The notes below the pieces were generated by a model. The model saw nothing but the letters and a program-made list of their open reading frames with translations, was not told where the DNA came from and ran no database searches. The translations under genes and the position numbers were made by a program. Shown piece after piece: positions 1 through 7,313 of a stretch of 16,574 nucleotides of DNA; position 1 is the first letter of the stretch, and every line of letters starts with the position of its first letter. This DNA comes from an uncultured Synechococcus sp. (lineage in GTDB: Bacteria > Cyanobacteriota > Cyanobacteriia > PCC-6307 > Cyanobiaceae), in the NCBI GenBank assembly GCA_937975655.1, contig CALJTZ010000324.1:1-16574 (forward strand). Reading direction: 5' to 3'.

Positions 1-2
1 GC

Positions 3-314
3 GAGCTGGTCGAGCATCGCCGCCACACCCCGTCGCTTTCGGCCGAGGAGGTCCAGGCGCTGATCGACCGCGGCGCCGACATCGCGATCCTCGATGCCCG
101 CCGCTTCGAGATCCGCGGTCGCGGTGCCAGCAGCGGCATGCGCTGCATCTACGAGCCGATCTACGACGGCAAGATCATTGCCATGCTGAACGCCGCCGTG
201 CGCGTTAACGGGAGCTACGAGGCGGCAGCTGATGAACAACCCAGGTTGGTACGGGTGGAGCAGATCACCGTCACCCGAGCGCCGGATCAGCAGCTCGAGC
301 TCGGGGTCGAATAA
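3..314 (+). CDS. 3' end of a GC-rich gene: rhodanese-like segment followed by an unrelated tail (5' partial)
   Basis: The gene is open from the left edge in the frame starting at base 3 and ends in TAA at 312-314, giving 103 visible residues. The first 36 or so (LSAEEVQALIDRGADIAIL, then DARRFE) match the start of a rhodanese homology domain, as found in multi-domain sulfurtransferases. In that family the next residues normally run into a conserved 'xMSIPGA' segment, with the catalytic-cysteine loop about 60 residues on. Here, from about base 111, the protein continues into an unrelated stretch (IRGRGASSGMRCIYEP onwards) and stops 67 residues later. The only visible cysteine is in 'GMRCIYEP', which is not a rhodanese active-site loop. 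I read this as a truncated or recombined rhodanese with a foreign tail, or as a family I do not recognise that merely resembles rhodanese at its start. GC content and codon use are high, unlike the AT-rich DNA that follows. The start lies outside the window. Confidence 0.55.
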   Translation, partial: ELVEHRRHTPSLSAEEVQALIDRGADIAILDARRFEIRGRGASSGMRCIYEPIYDGKIIAMLNAAVRVNGSYEAAADEQPRLVRVEQITVTRAPDQQLELGVE

Positions 315-712
315 TCTGAATACTGTCAGAGCTGTATTAAGATCTGGTTGTTGAGCATTCGACCTGATCTTTGCCATCAAGCCGTCACTGACGAACAAGC
401 CGATGAGCAGACAAGTTATCAGTAGCGGCTGCTAGAAATTATGCGGCTGTTCGCCATACACCAAGGCCTTGCATAACGACGTCATTTGATGAGCTTCAAC
501 AGTGCTGTCGCTGGTAAGGGTGAGACTCAATAGCTGCCAGCGCTGGCATCGCAGCATGGTCACGGACGAAAGAGCATATATGGGTCCACGCCAACCCTCG
601 TAGCGCGGACGGCACGATCTCGGTGAACTCACGCATGAATCGCAAATACACACGCCACCCAAGGGGGGCTAGCCGATAATAGTATGGCGAGACCAACCAA
701 GCTCATGCATGA
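315..712. other. 398-nt intergenic stretch with no convincing gene
   Basis: This stretch is less GC-rich than the genes around it. Short open frames exist on the minus strand, including one of 66 codons at 496-696, but none has a clear ribosome-binding site or recognisable product. One imperfect inverted repeat lies at 439-476 and is listed separately. A GATAAT hexamer at 675-680 could be a -10 element for the gene at 713, but no TTGACA-like box is found at the right distance, so it is not called as a promoter. It may be the remains of degraded or horizontally acquired DNA. Confidence 0.5.
439..476. repeat. imperfect inverted repeat with a bulge
   Basis: Arm TTATGC-GGC (439-447) pairs with GCC-TT-GCATAA (466-476). 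This makes a nine-pair stem interrupted by a two-base bulge, with an 18-nt loop at 448-465. A bulged stem ending in a GCATAAC-like box loosely recalls integron attC sites, but the required core-site consensus is not met, and no integrase or cassette array is visible. It could equally be a chance hairpin. Confidence 0.3.
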
Positions 713-1219
713 ATGCCAGATCCAGAAGAATTGTCGAATGACAAGCGAAGACAAGATATGAATGCAAAATTAACGAGAAACGAAGAGCAAGGCTTCGAAA
801 GCAATCTCCAGCGAGTGTCAGAGGACCGGTCTCGATTAGAAGCCGAGCTCCTGGCACGGCAAGCTGAGGCCGAGAAGCGCTTATTCTCGAGAGAAAGTAA
901 GTCATTAGACGGTTTTGACTTTTCGCATAGCGAATTCACAAGGCAGCTGTGCCCAGAAGCCATAGGGCACTTCTGCATGCTTTGGGGAGACCACGGCCAA
1001 GGAGGCTACGACACACAGGCGAATGGCTACATTCAAGGTGGCCAGGGAATGGACGATGAATTTGAGTTAATCAGTCTCTATCTCGATTTTCAGGAGGCGT
1101 TTAGCGAGCGCAACTGGGATCAAATGAGACAGGTCGTAAGGGAATTGCGTCAACTACGAACTGGCATGGGTTACAGCCAAGCCGAGGAGCGAGAGGCCCG
1201 GAGACATGGCAACCTCTAG
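713..1219 (+). CDS. hypothetical protein, 168 aa, charged coiled-coil N-terminus
   Basis: I do not recognise this product. An in-frame stop (TGA, 710-712) sits directly before the ATG, so 713 is the earliest start. A second ATG at 758 (residue 16) is an alternative. Neither has a strong ribosome-binding site. Residues 1 to about 65 are highly charged, with Glu/Arg/Lys/Gln at heptad-like spacing (for example RSRLEAELLARQAEAEKRL), so a coiled coil is likely. Residues 75-130 look globular, with aromatic and glycine-rich segments (CMLWGDHGQGGYDTQ). The C-terminus is again helical and charged. There is no signal peptide or membrane segment. Base composition is distinctly AT-rich: 35% GC in 721-780 by hand count, unlike the genes on either side, which suggests acquired DNA. 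The overlapping minus-strand frames look less protein-like, but coding status is not certain. Confidence 0.5.
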   Translation: MPDPEELSNDKRRQDMNAKLTRNEEQGFESNLQRVSEDRSRLEAELLARQAEAEKRLFSRESKSLDGFDFSHSEFTRQLCPEAIGHFCMLWGDHGQGGYDTQANGYIQGGQGMDDEFELISLYLDFQEAFSERNWDQMRQVVRELRQLRTGMGYSQAEEREARRHGNL

Positions 1220-1340
1220 TAAGTCAGGACGGAAGAAAAGGCTTCTATCGCAGTTCCTGGAAGTGGTCGTTCGCGCAAGCCACCTTGCATCAGCCGCCTG
1301 AGTCGAATGAACTGATCCATGACACAACAGTCGGCTGACC

Positions 1341-1499
1341 ATGACCCCCGAGCAACTCGATCAGATCGCCAAGGCTGTGCAGGACAGCCTGCTCAACAGC
1401 CTCGATATTTATGTGCAGAGCGCCATGGAGGGGCTCGGGATCACGGAGGAGATCAGCGACGATGACTGGCAGACCTTGGTAGATCAGATCCTGGCCTGA
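1341..1499 (+). CDS. small acidic hypothetical protein, 52 aa
   Basis: The ATG at 1341 is preceded in frame by a stop at 1320-1322, and the frame closes with TGA at 1497-1499. The 52-residue product begins MTPEQLDQIAKAVQDSLLNS and ends with the acidic segment ISDDDWQTLVDQILA. It has predicted amphipathic helices, few basic residues, no cysteines and no transmembrane segment. It lies only 4 nt upstream of the M28 peptidase gene, so the two are probably translated from one message. I know of no family for it. A small partner or regulator of the peptidase is possible but unproven. The main support for its being real is the clean helix-forming composition and the tight spacing. Confidence 0.5.
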   Translation: MTPEQLDQIAKAVQDSLLNSLDIYVQSAMEGLGITEEISDDDWQTLVDQILA

Positions 1500-1503
1500 G
1501 CCC

Positions 1504-2337
1504 ATGGACCCTGCTGTTCATGCCCGCTTGCTGGCCGACCTGCATCAGTTCGCCGTGCTGCGTCATGCCCGCTGGGATCCGCTCGGACTGATGGCGGTGC
1601 GCCAAGCCATCCGAGAGCGCCTGGCGCCGTTGGGGCCGCTAGAAGAACACAGGTTTGCCTCCTCAGGAGAGGAAGGCGTCAACCTGATCCTGCGGCTGCC
1701 TGGGCGAGACGCCCAGCTCGCGCCTTTGCTGGTGGGGGCCCACTACGACGGCCCGCTCCACTCCCCCGGTGCCGACGACAACGCCAGTGGCGTGGCGGCG
1801 CTGCTGGAGCTGGCAAGACGTTGGGCGGCAGATCCGCCTCGACGGCCGATCTGGCTGGTGGCGTTTGACCAGGAAGAGTGGGGGATGGTGGGCAGCGCTG
1901 CCCTGGCGCAGGAGCTCCGTGAAGCAGGGCAACGCCTCAAATTGATGGTGAGCCTGGAAATGCTGACGTTCACCAGCGAAGAGCAGCACTATCCCGTTCC
2001 CGGGATGGAGGCGGTCTATGGAGGCCGTGGCGATTTCATCGCCCTTGTGGCCAATGCCGGCGCCGGCCTGCTGTTGCCAGGGCTTGCCCGCGCAATGGGC
2101 CGTCATATCCCCACCAAGGTGTTGCCGGTGCCCAACGGCGGCAGGGCCATCCCGGATGTGCGCCTCAGCGACCACAGCCCGTTCTGGGATGCGGGCTACA
2201 ACGCCCTGATGGTGACGGACACCTCGTTTATGCGGAATCCGCATTACCACCAGATGAGCGACACGGTGGAGACGCTGGATCTGCCCTTCTTTGCGGCAGT
2301 CGTGGAGGGGCTTGGCATGGCTTTTGGCGAGCTATAA
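1504..2337 (+). CDS. M28-family zinc aminopeptidase/peptidase
   Basis: This is a 277-residue co-catalytic zinc metallopeptidase of family M28. The expected metal and catalytic residues appear in order: H80-x-D82 in GAHYDGP, bridging D91 in PGADDNASG, catalytic E124 followed by ligand E125 in FDQEEWG, E152 in SLEML, and H249 in NPHYHQMSDT. The conserved SDHSPFWDAGY segment (222-232) and the downstream SDTVETLD are also present. There is no signal peptide, so a cytoplasmic protein is predicted. The size fits a single catalytic domain without PA or other accessory domains. The family removes N-terminal residues from peptides; the substrate here cannot be read from sequence. The start ATG is 4 nt after the 52-residue ORF, implying coupling. 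The gene is GC-rich and points toward brxL, which is convergent. The subtype, with SLEML in place of the more usual Asp-containing motif and a downstream NPHYHQ, resembles a form I associate with cyanobacteria. Confidence 0.9.
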   Translation: MDPAVHARLLADLHQFAVLRHARWDPLGLMAVRQAIRERLAPLGPLEEHRFASSGEEGVNLILRLPGRDAQLAPLLVGAHYDGPLHSPGADDNASGVAALLELARRWAADPPRRPIWLVAFDQEEWGMVGSAALAQELREAGQRLKLMVSLEMLTFTSEEQHYPVPGMEAVYGGRGDFIALVANAGAGLLLPGLARAMGRHIPTKVLPVPNGGRAIPDVRLSDHSPFWDAGYNALMVTDTSFMRNPHYHQMSDTVETLDLPFFAAVVEGLGMAFGEL

Positions 2338-2599
2338 GGTTTGCAGGTTGAAGATTTACTTCAGGCAACTTAATTCGGCTTGCACAGTCAGACAATGAGT
2401 CTTGGATATCCCTGCAATGCCACGCTAGATTCCATTTAGAGGGGCGCTGCGGAATGGCTTCCACTTTAGCGATTATATCGCAAATGCCAAGTAGAATCGA
2501 TGAGCCAATCAGGCAGCACACATGCTTAACCACTTAAAGTTGTGGCGGGCTTGAGGCAGGTGCGTGGCGGTTGGCGCGCGTCGATCTTCAGGCATAAAA
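2338..2599. other. 262-nt convergent intergenic region between the M28 gene and brxL
   Basis: No gene is seen. Just after the M28 stop is a weak hairpin, TGAAG (2349-2353) / CTTCA (2359-2363), followed by AT-rich sequence. A second short stem, GCGAT/ATCGC, lies at 2469-2481. Neither has the GC-rich stem plus T-run of a standard intrinsic terminator, so no terminator is called for either transcript. Confidence 0.4.
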
Positions 2600-4780
2600 T
2601 CAGGGTTTGTTTCTGATGTAGCTCACCTCACATCCCTTGACCATCCGCGCTTCCTGCATCACGGTAGCTGCGTTAAAGGCAGAAAACTCAAACCGTTGGA
2701 ACAGATCTAGGCCTCGGTCGAGGGTGATCTTCCAGCCATGGTCGGTGGTGATGCTGCGAGCGTGGAAGTTGGGACTGGCGTCAATCTCCCAGGTGAAGGG
2801 CGTGCTGGTTCCAGCGAAAGAATCCTGCACCTGACCGAGATTCTCCACCTGCTTCTCCATCGTCTCCTGATCGGAGCCCGTGATCAGATGAACGCTCACC
2901 TCGTCGCCCACGGGGGTGATCTCATTCACCATGCGCAGAAACTCGACCAGGTTGCGAATCTGGTGGAAGGCACGGATGTAGGGATCTCGGATGATGATAC
3001 CGCTGCAGCCCTGCAGGTAATCGGCGAACAGGCGGCGGTAGCTCCAACCCTTGGAATTTTCCAGTACCACCAGATGCTGTTCCTTCAGCGGAGCGCCGGT
3101 GGCAGGCGCTGCCTCGCGGCTCAATGCGGTGGCAGTTACCGCCGGCTCGGTGAATGCAGCTCGTTGAGGCTCGGGTCTGGCCACCGGGGCTGTTGCTTCT
3201 GAGGCAGTGGGCTCTGCAGCATTGCCATCAGCTGCTGCCGGAACAGCTTCGAGGTGCAGGGGCCTGAGCCCTGCAAGGGCCGGATACTGCTGCTCTTCAG
3301 GCGTCAGCACGGTGACGGATGTCCCCTCGGCTAGTGACCGGTAGGCGAAGTCATGGGGCTTGAAGGTGTCGTCGATGCGCAGAATCTGCTCCCGCACCCG
3401 GCGGCGACACTCCATGGAGAACTCCAAGAGCTCAGCTATCTCCTCAGGTGTGGCCTTGCCATCTGGGTGGATGATCTTCATCAGGCCAGAGAAGGTCTTC
3501 TCGAAGCCGGTTTGATCGCGGGTGGAGACCTCAGAACTGATCTCGAAGTGAGACTTGTACAGACCGGTGTAGTCCTCGGTCCGCAGGTGCTTGAGCACCT
3601 CAGCGATGTAGTCCACCACAAAGCCATAGCCAGTGCAGTACAGCTCATGGCGCACCGTCTGCACCTCCCAGCCGGGGTTAAAGGCGTGGATACGATCGAG
3701 GAAAGCCGAATCGATGTATTTGTCTGGAAGCGGCTCGTAGAAGTGGGAATGCTTGAGCATGTAGGCCACCGACTTCTGGGTGTTGCCCATAAACACCATC
3801 GAGGCCTCGGCCGAGAGCTGCTCAATACCCCGCGAGAAGGTGCGATTGGCCATATAGTTCTTCATAATGTCGACGAGCGTCTTGTCGACCTTCTTGTCCT
3901 TGCCAGCAAATTCGTCGAAGCAGATGCAGTCCCAGTAGCCCACCAGGCCGATCTTGCCGTTGGCGTTGCTCACAAACAGCTTGGGCGCAGTGACCTCCGA
4001 GCCTGAGATCAGCATTCCGTGGGGTGAGAACTCGGCATAGACGTGGGACTTGCCCGTGCCCTTTGGACCAAGCTCCAGCAGGTTGTAGTTGCGCTCGCAG
4101 AATGGAATCAGGCGGATCAGCGTGAGCAGCTTGCCCCTGCGCGTGAAAGGCTCAGGGTTGAACCCCAAGCTCTGCATGAGCACGTCGATCCACTCGTCTG
4201 TGGTGAATTTGGCTCGAGCCGCAAGGAATTCATCATGGTCGATGCTTGCTACTTGGATTGGTTTCAGGCCAGCGATCTGCCAGGGGCTAGCATTGGGATC
4301 GACTGGCAACTCATATTCGACATCAGTAATCGCCCAGACACCACCCACCAGCATCTTCGGAAAGCGCTTGACGTAAGAGTCGTCAATCGGAACCTTCTTG
4401 AGGCCGAGATTTGTAAACTCTGCCTCATGAAAGCCGCCTCGGTCGTTGAAGGTGGCAGTGACCTTATCAATGACTTTGTGACTACCCCGATCGCTAATCG
4501 TTGACCGAACCAGTTCGGCCTGATTTCGATGCACGTAATGCTTGGCCAGGATCCGACGCACCGACTCAAGCCCTTCGCTGATCAGGGTTGGATCCTCAGT
4601 AGCGCAATGCTGGCCCAGTAAGTACTCGAGTACGTAGGTGGGTACTACCGCGTTTTGCTTGAGCTCGTTGGTGAGGTCCTTGCGGACCACGAGTCCAGGA
4701 AAATGCTCCAGGATCTTCTGATCCAGGGGGCTGTGGCTAGCTCGGGGTGCGCTGGTGGCCATGGAGGGATCAGAAGTCAT
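2600..4780 (-). CDS. brxL: BREX BrxL-type AAA+ ATPase with a C-terminal MIT_C (PLD-like) domain
   Basis: The 726-residue product is the last gene of the operon. Residues 1 to about 480 follow BrxL: an N-terminal region with the conserved 'VLEYLLG' helix, then the ATPase core with Walker A GPKGTGKS (238-245), Walker B ICFDEF (286-291), an MGN sensor (331-333) and AFLDRIHAFNPGWE (359-372). BrxL is a DNA-binding AAA+ motor required for BREX defence but not for host methylation in studied systems. Canonical BrxL ends in a Lon-like protease domain. Here an Ala/Pro/Glu-rich linker (about 513-565) leads instead to a domain at about 568-726 with LENSKGWSYRRLFADYL, DPYIRAFHQIRN, a glycine-containing HGWKITLDRGLD segment and a conserved Phe-rich end. 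These are MIT_C signatures, the PLD-like domain of MITD1. No Ser-Lys protease dyad context is seen. The start overlaps the pglZ stop by 11 nt; an internal ATG at residue 7 is possible. Confidence 0.88.
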   Translation of the reverse strand: MTSDPSMATSAPRASHSPLDQKILEHFPGLVVRKDLTNELKQNAVVPTYVLEYLLGQHCATEDPTLISEGLESVRRILAKHYVHRNQAELVRSTISDRGSHKVIDKVTATFNDRGGFHEAEFTNLGLKKVPIDDSYVKRFPKMLVGGVWAITDVEYELPVDPNASPWQIAGLKPIQVASIDHDEFLAARAKFTTDEWIDVLMQSLGFNPEPFTRRGKLLTLIRLIPFCERNYNLLELGPKGTGKSHVYAEFSPHGMLISGSEVTAPKLFVSNANGKIGLVGYWDCICFDEFAGKDKKVDKTLVDIMKNYMANRTFSRGIEQLSAEASMVFMGNTQKSVAYMLKHSHFYEPLPDKYIDSAFLDRIHAFNPGWEVQTVRHELYCTGYGFVVDYIAEVLKHLRTEDYTGLYKSHFEISSEVSTRDQTGFEKTFSGLMKIIHPDGKATPEEIAELLEFSMECRRRVREQILRIDDTFKPHDFAYRSLAEGTSVTVLTPEEQQYPALAGLRPLHLEAVPAAADGNAAEPTASEATAPVARPEPQRAAFTEPAVTATALSREAAPATGAPLKEQHLVVLENSKGWSYRRLFADYLQGCSGIIIRDPYIRAFHQIRNLVEFLRMVNEITPVGDEVSVHLITGSDQETMEKQVENLGQVQDSFAGTSTPFTWEIDASPNFHARSITTDHGWKITLDRGLDLFQRFEFSAFNAATVMQEARMVKGCEVSYIRNKP

Positions 4781-7313
4781 CGAAGTCGCTGCCGAAGGGC
4801 TGTTGCAGCTTCAGGTCCACAGTCTTGTACGGCACAGGCGTGGAAACGCCCTCCAGGTGCTGCTCTACCCGGAGCTCCAGCATCTGGTTGTTGTAGTCGC
4901 TGGCAGCGTTGGACAGCTCCAGCACCACCTGCTGCTCCCGCTCGCGGGCCTCGCTGGCGGCGGAATCCAGCAGCACGGTGCGGTGGGCGCAGAGCAGGGC
5001 ACCATCAGCCTTGGCGTAGAGGCCGATGCGTAGCTGCAATGGCAGGCGCTTTTTGGGCTCCACCGCCTCCAGCTGGAACAGCCCGAAGCTCAGCTTGCCC
5101 ATGGTGATCTTGGCGGGCACCCGCAGCAGCTCGGCCTCCACGGTCCGGCTCTCGTCCTTGCGCTCCCGCTTGAGCTTGATCACAGGCACCACCACCTCTT
5201 GCAGGGAGGTGCCGCCATGCACAAAGCGGGATCCCGATCCAGAGCGGGGGTAGCGATCAAGGCCAAGGGGGAACACCGCTTCCCAACTGCCGGCAAGACC
5301 CATCTCACTGGCGGTGAACACCTTCTGCCCGGCACTGGGCTTGATGCCGGCCCCCAGGGCAAAGCGACGATTCTTGAAGCTGAGCTCCTTGGCCTCAGGG
5401 AACTCGGAGCGGTCGTTGGCATCCACCGGTTCCTGCTGGAACAGGAAGCCGTGGTCAGCGGTGATCACGGCCTGACTGCCCTTGAGGCTGCTGATCTTGC
5501 GCAGGATCGCGTCCAGCTCATCAAAGGCCTGCTCCACCGCCTGGCAGGTGTCGGCTTCCGTGTCGCGCTTGTCGCCGATCCGATCGATGCGGTTGTGGTA
5601 AACAACGATCAGGTCGTGCTCCTTGATCAGCTCGGCACCTTCCTTGGTAGTGGGCAGGTTGAGGAAGTCTTCCGCCTGAATCGCCTTGGCACGGCCTTTG
5701 GCGTAGGCCTTGAGGATCTTGTCGCGGTTGTCGGTGCCGGAGGCGCTCTGACCGTCCACCAAGGCCTTGGCCTGCGGGTCGTGGATATCGATGCCGAGCT
5801 GGGCACCGGGCAGCAGAGCGGCCATGCCCAGCTGGGTGTAGGAGGGGAGCACCCCCAGCAGGGCATCCACTTCCGCCTTCCAACCCTTGCCCGCCTGAGC
5901 GTTGAGGCGATTGGCGAAGTCGCGGGCGGCCTCGTAGCGCAGGGCATCGGAGATCACCACAAACAGGCGCTTGAGCCCCTTGGAGGAGAGCGGTGCATGC
6001 ACGTAGCGCATGTGGAACTCCTTCTGCCGCGGCAAGGCCGTGGAGCTCCAGCTGCTGAGCTGACTCACCTGATCGCTCCAGCGGTTGGTGAGCGGCAGCA
6101 GCACGTTGTTCACGTACTGGTTCTCCAGCCATTCCCGCAGCGGCTTGAAGAGAGTCGGCTGCTGGTAGGTGCGGGCGTGGAAGATGCAGCGCCTGTAGGC
6201 CTGATCCAGCCGCCACCAGCTGTTGCAGTAGCGCTGCAGGCCCTCCTCGAAACCGGGGACCTGTAGATCAGCCTTCGCCAGCAGTTGGCGGAAGGTGATG
6301 GCCTGCTCCAGGGCGCGGTAGCCGTGCAGGTGCTTCTCGAACCAGCATGAGCTGCTGCGGCCTCTGATCGCGTCCAGCAGGTCGGCGTCTGAGGCGTCGG
6401 CCTGGAAACGATGCAGCAGCCGGCGGAGCACAAAGCGCTCGATCAGCTCGTAGCTGTCGTCGTCGTCTGGGTCGTAGCTGTCTGGCGCGTCGTTGAGCTG
6501 GTCCTCCACGCGCAGCACTCCGGCGAGGTGATCGCTCCACTGCTCAAAGGCACTCCTTGCACTGCGGCTGTCTTTCCAGATGCTCATAAACACCCGGGCG
6601 TGGGGCAGCAGGACGCCATCGGGCCCGATCGAGCTGACGCTGTTGAACAGGGCAACGGCGAAGTCGCGCAGGTTGGGCTCGGGGCTGGCGTAGCAAAACT
6701 TCTCGCCAACCGCCTTCCAGAAATAGCTGCTCAGCCGGTGGTTCCCGTAGAGGGCCTCCACAGGGTCGTCGCCATCAGGGTTGGCCGGATCCAGCTGCCC
6801 GAAGGCATGCAGCAACAACTGATCGATATCGGGCGGCTGCTTGGCCAGCACGGCGAGCATCTTGAGCCGCACGGCGCTCTTGTCGTCATTGGGGCGCCGC
6901 AGTTCCTTGAGCTTGGTGGTGCGCACCGGTGAACGAAAGAAGGCCTTGTGCTCTTGGGCCAGCTCTTTGAACTCCAGCGTCAGCCCGGCCTCCTGGATGT
7001 CGAGGGAGGCACGATCGGCCGTGAACTCATGACCCGCCAGCAGCAGATCCAGCAGCCAGTTGTCAGGTTCAGCTGGCTTGGCGGAAGGGATGTAGAGGAG
7101 GAAGCGCTGGTCGAGGGGGGCGCGGCTGACCTGCACCTTCACGGAGAACTCGTTGTTCTCCACCCGCAGCTTCTCGGCGGCCGCAGGTTGGTAGTCGACG
7201 AACTCCGAGGCCCACTCGCCGCTGGGGTCGTACCAGAGCACCACACGTTTGCGGGCGAGAGCGGCGTCAAGGCTCTCGTGGATGCGGGTGGTGGCAGCGG
7301 GGGAGCGGGTCAT
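4770..7313 (-). CDS. pglZ: BREX type 1 PglZ, alkaline-phosphatase superfamily
   Basis: This is an 847-residue PglZ, a core BREX protein of the alkaline-phosphatase superfamily that is needed for both methylation and defence. The N-terminus has the typical 'RVVLWYDP' strand (about 23-30). The metal-binding core comes late: ISDALRYEAARDF (about 454-466), PSYTQLGMAALLPG (about 490-503), YHNRIDRIGDKRDTEAD (about 572-588) and TADHGFLFQ (about 618-626). The C-terminal 190 residues are a beta-rich PglZ-specific region. ATG at 7313 is preferred because it shares its A with the upstream stop (TGATG), a classic coupled start; a GTG at 7316 in the same frame would add one residue. The stop lies inside the first codons of brxL. 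Length fits the BREX-1 form. All expected Asp/His positions that I can recognise are intact, so the protein is probably active. Confidence 0.95.
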   Translation of the reverse strand: MTRSPAATTRIHESLDAALARKRVVLWYDPSGEWASEFVDYQPAAAEKLRVENNEFSVKVQVSRAPLDQRFLLYIPSAKPAEPDNWLLDLLLAGHEFTADRASLDIQEAGLTLEFKELAQEHKAFFRSPVRTTKLKELRRPNDDKSAVRLKMLAVLAKQPPDIDQLLLHAFGQLDPANPDGDDPVEALYGNHRLSSYFWKAVGEKFCYASPEPNLRDFAVALFNSVSSIGPDGVLLPHARVFMSIWKDSRSARSAFEQWSDHLAGVLRVEDQLNDAPDSYDPDDDDSYELIERFVLRRLLHRFQADASDADLLDAIRGRSSSCWFEKHLHGYRALEQAITFRQLLAKADLQVPGFEEGLQRYCNSWWRLDQAYRRCIFHARTYQQPTLFKPLREWLENQYVNNVLLPLTNRWSDQVSQLSSWSSTALPRQKEFHMRYVHAPLSSKGLKRLFVVISDALRYEAARDFANRLNAQAGKGWKAEVDALLGVLPSYTQLGMAALLPGAQLGIDIHDPQAKALVDGQSASGTDNRDKILKAYAKGRAKAIQAEDFLNLPTTKEGAELIKEHDLIVVYHNRIDRIGDKRDTEADTCQAVEQAFDELDAILRKISSLKGSQAVITADHGFLFQQEPVDANDRSEFPEAKELSFKNRRFALGAGIKPSAGQKVFTASEMGLAGSWEAVFPLGLDRYPRSGSGSRFVHGGTSLQEVVVPVIKLKRERKDESRTVEAELLRVPAKITMGKLSFGLFQLEAVEPKKRLPLQLRIGLYAKADGALLCAHRTVLLDSAASEAREREQQVVLELSNAASDYNNQMLELRVEQHLEGVSTPVPYKTVDLKLQQPFGSDFDDF

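Noticed and set aside
439..476. Integron attC-like site
   Set aside because: The bulged stem is suggestive, but the core-site consensus fails and there is no integrase or cassette array.
496..696. 66-codon minus-strand frame, possible gene remnant
   Set aside because: The product is not recognised, there is no ribosome-binding site, and an equally long frame overlaps it on the same strand.
2600..4780. Annotating the last gene simply as a Lon protease
   Set aside because: The ATPase half is BrxL, but no Lon catalytic Ser-Lys region is visible and the C-terminus matches MIT_C.
5199..6266. Long open frame on the plus strand opposite pglZ
   Set aside because: It is a low-complexity antisense shadow of a GC-rich gene, with no recognisable domain, while the minus strand encodes a complete PglZ.
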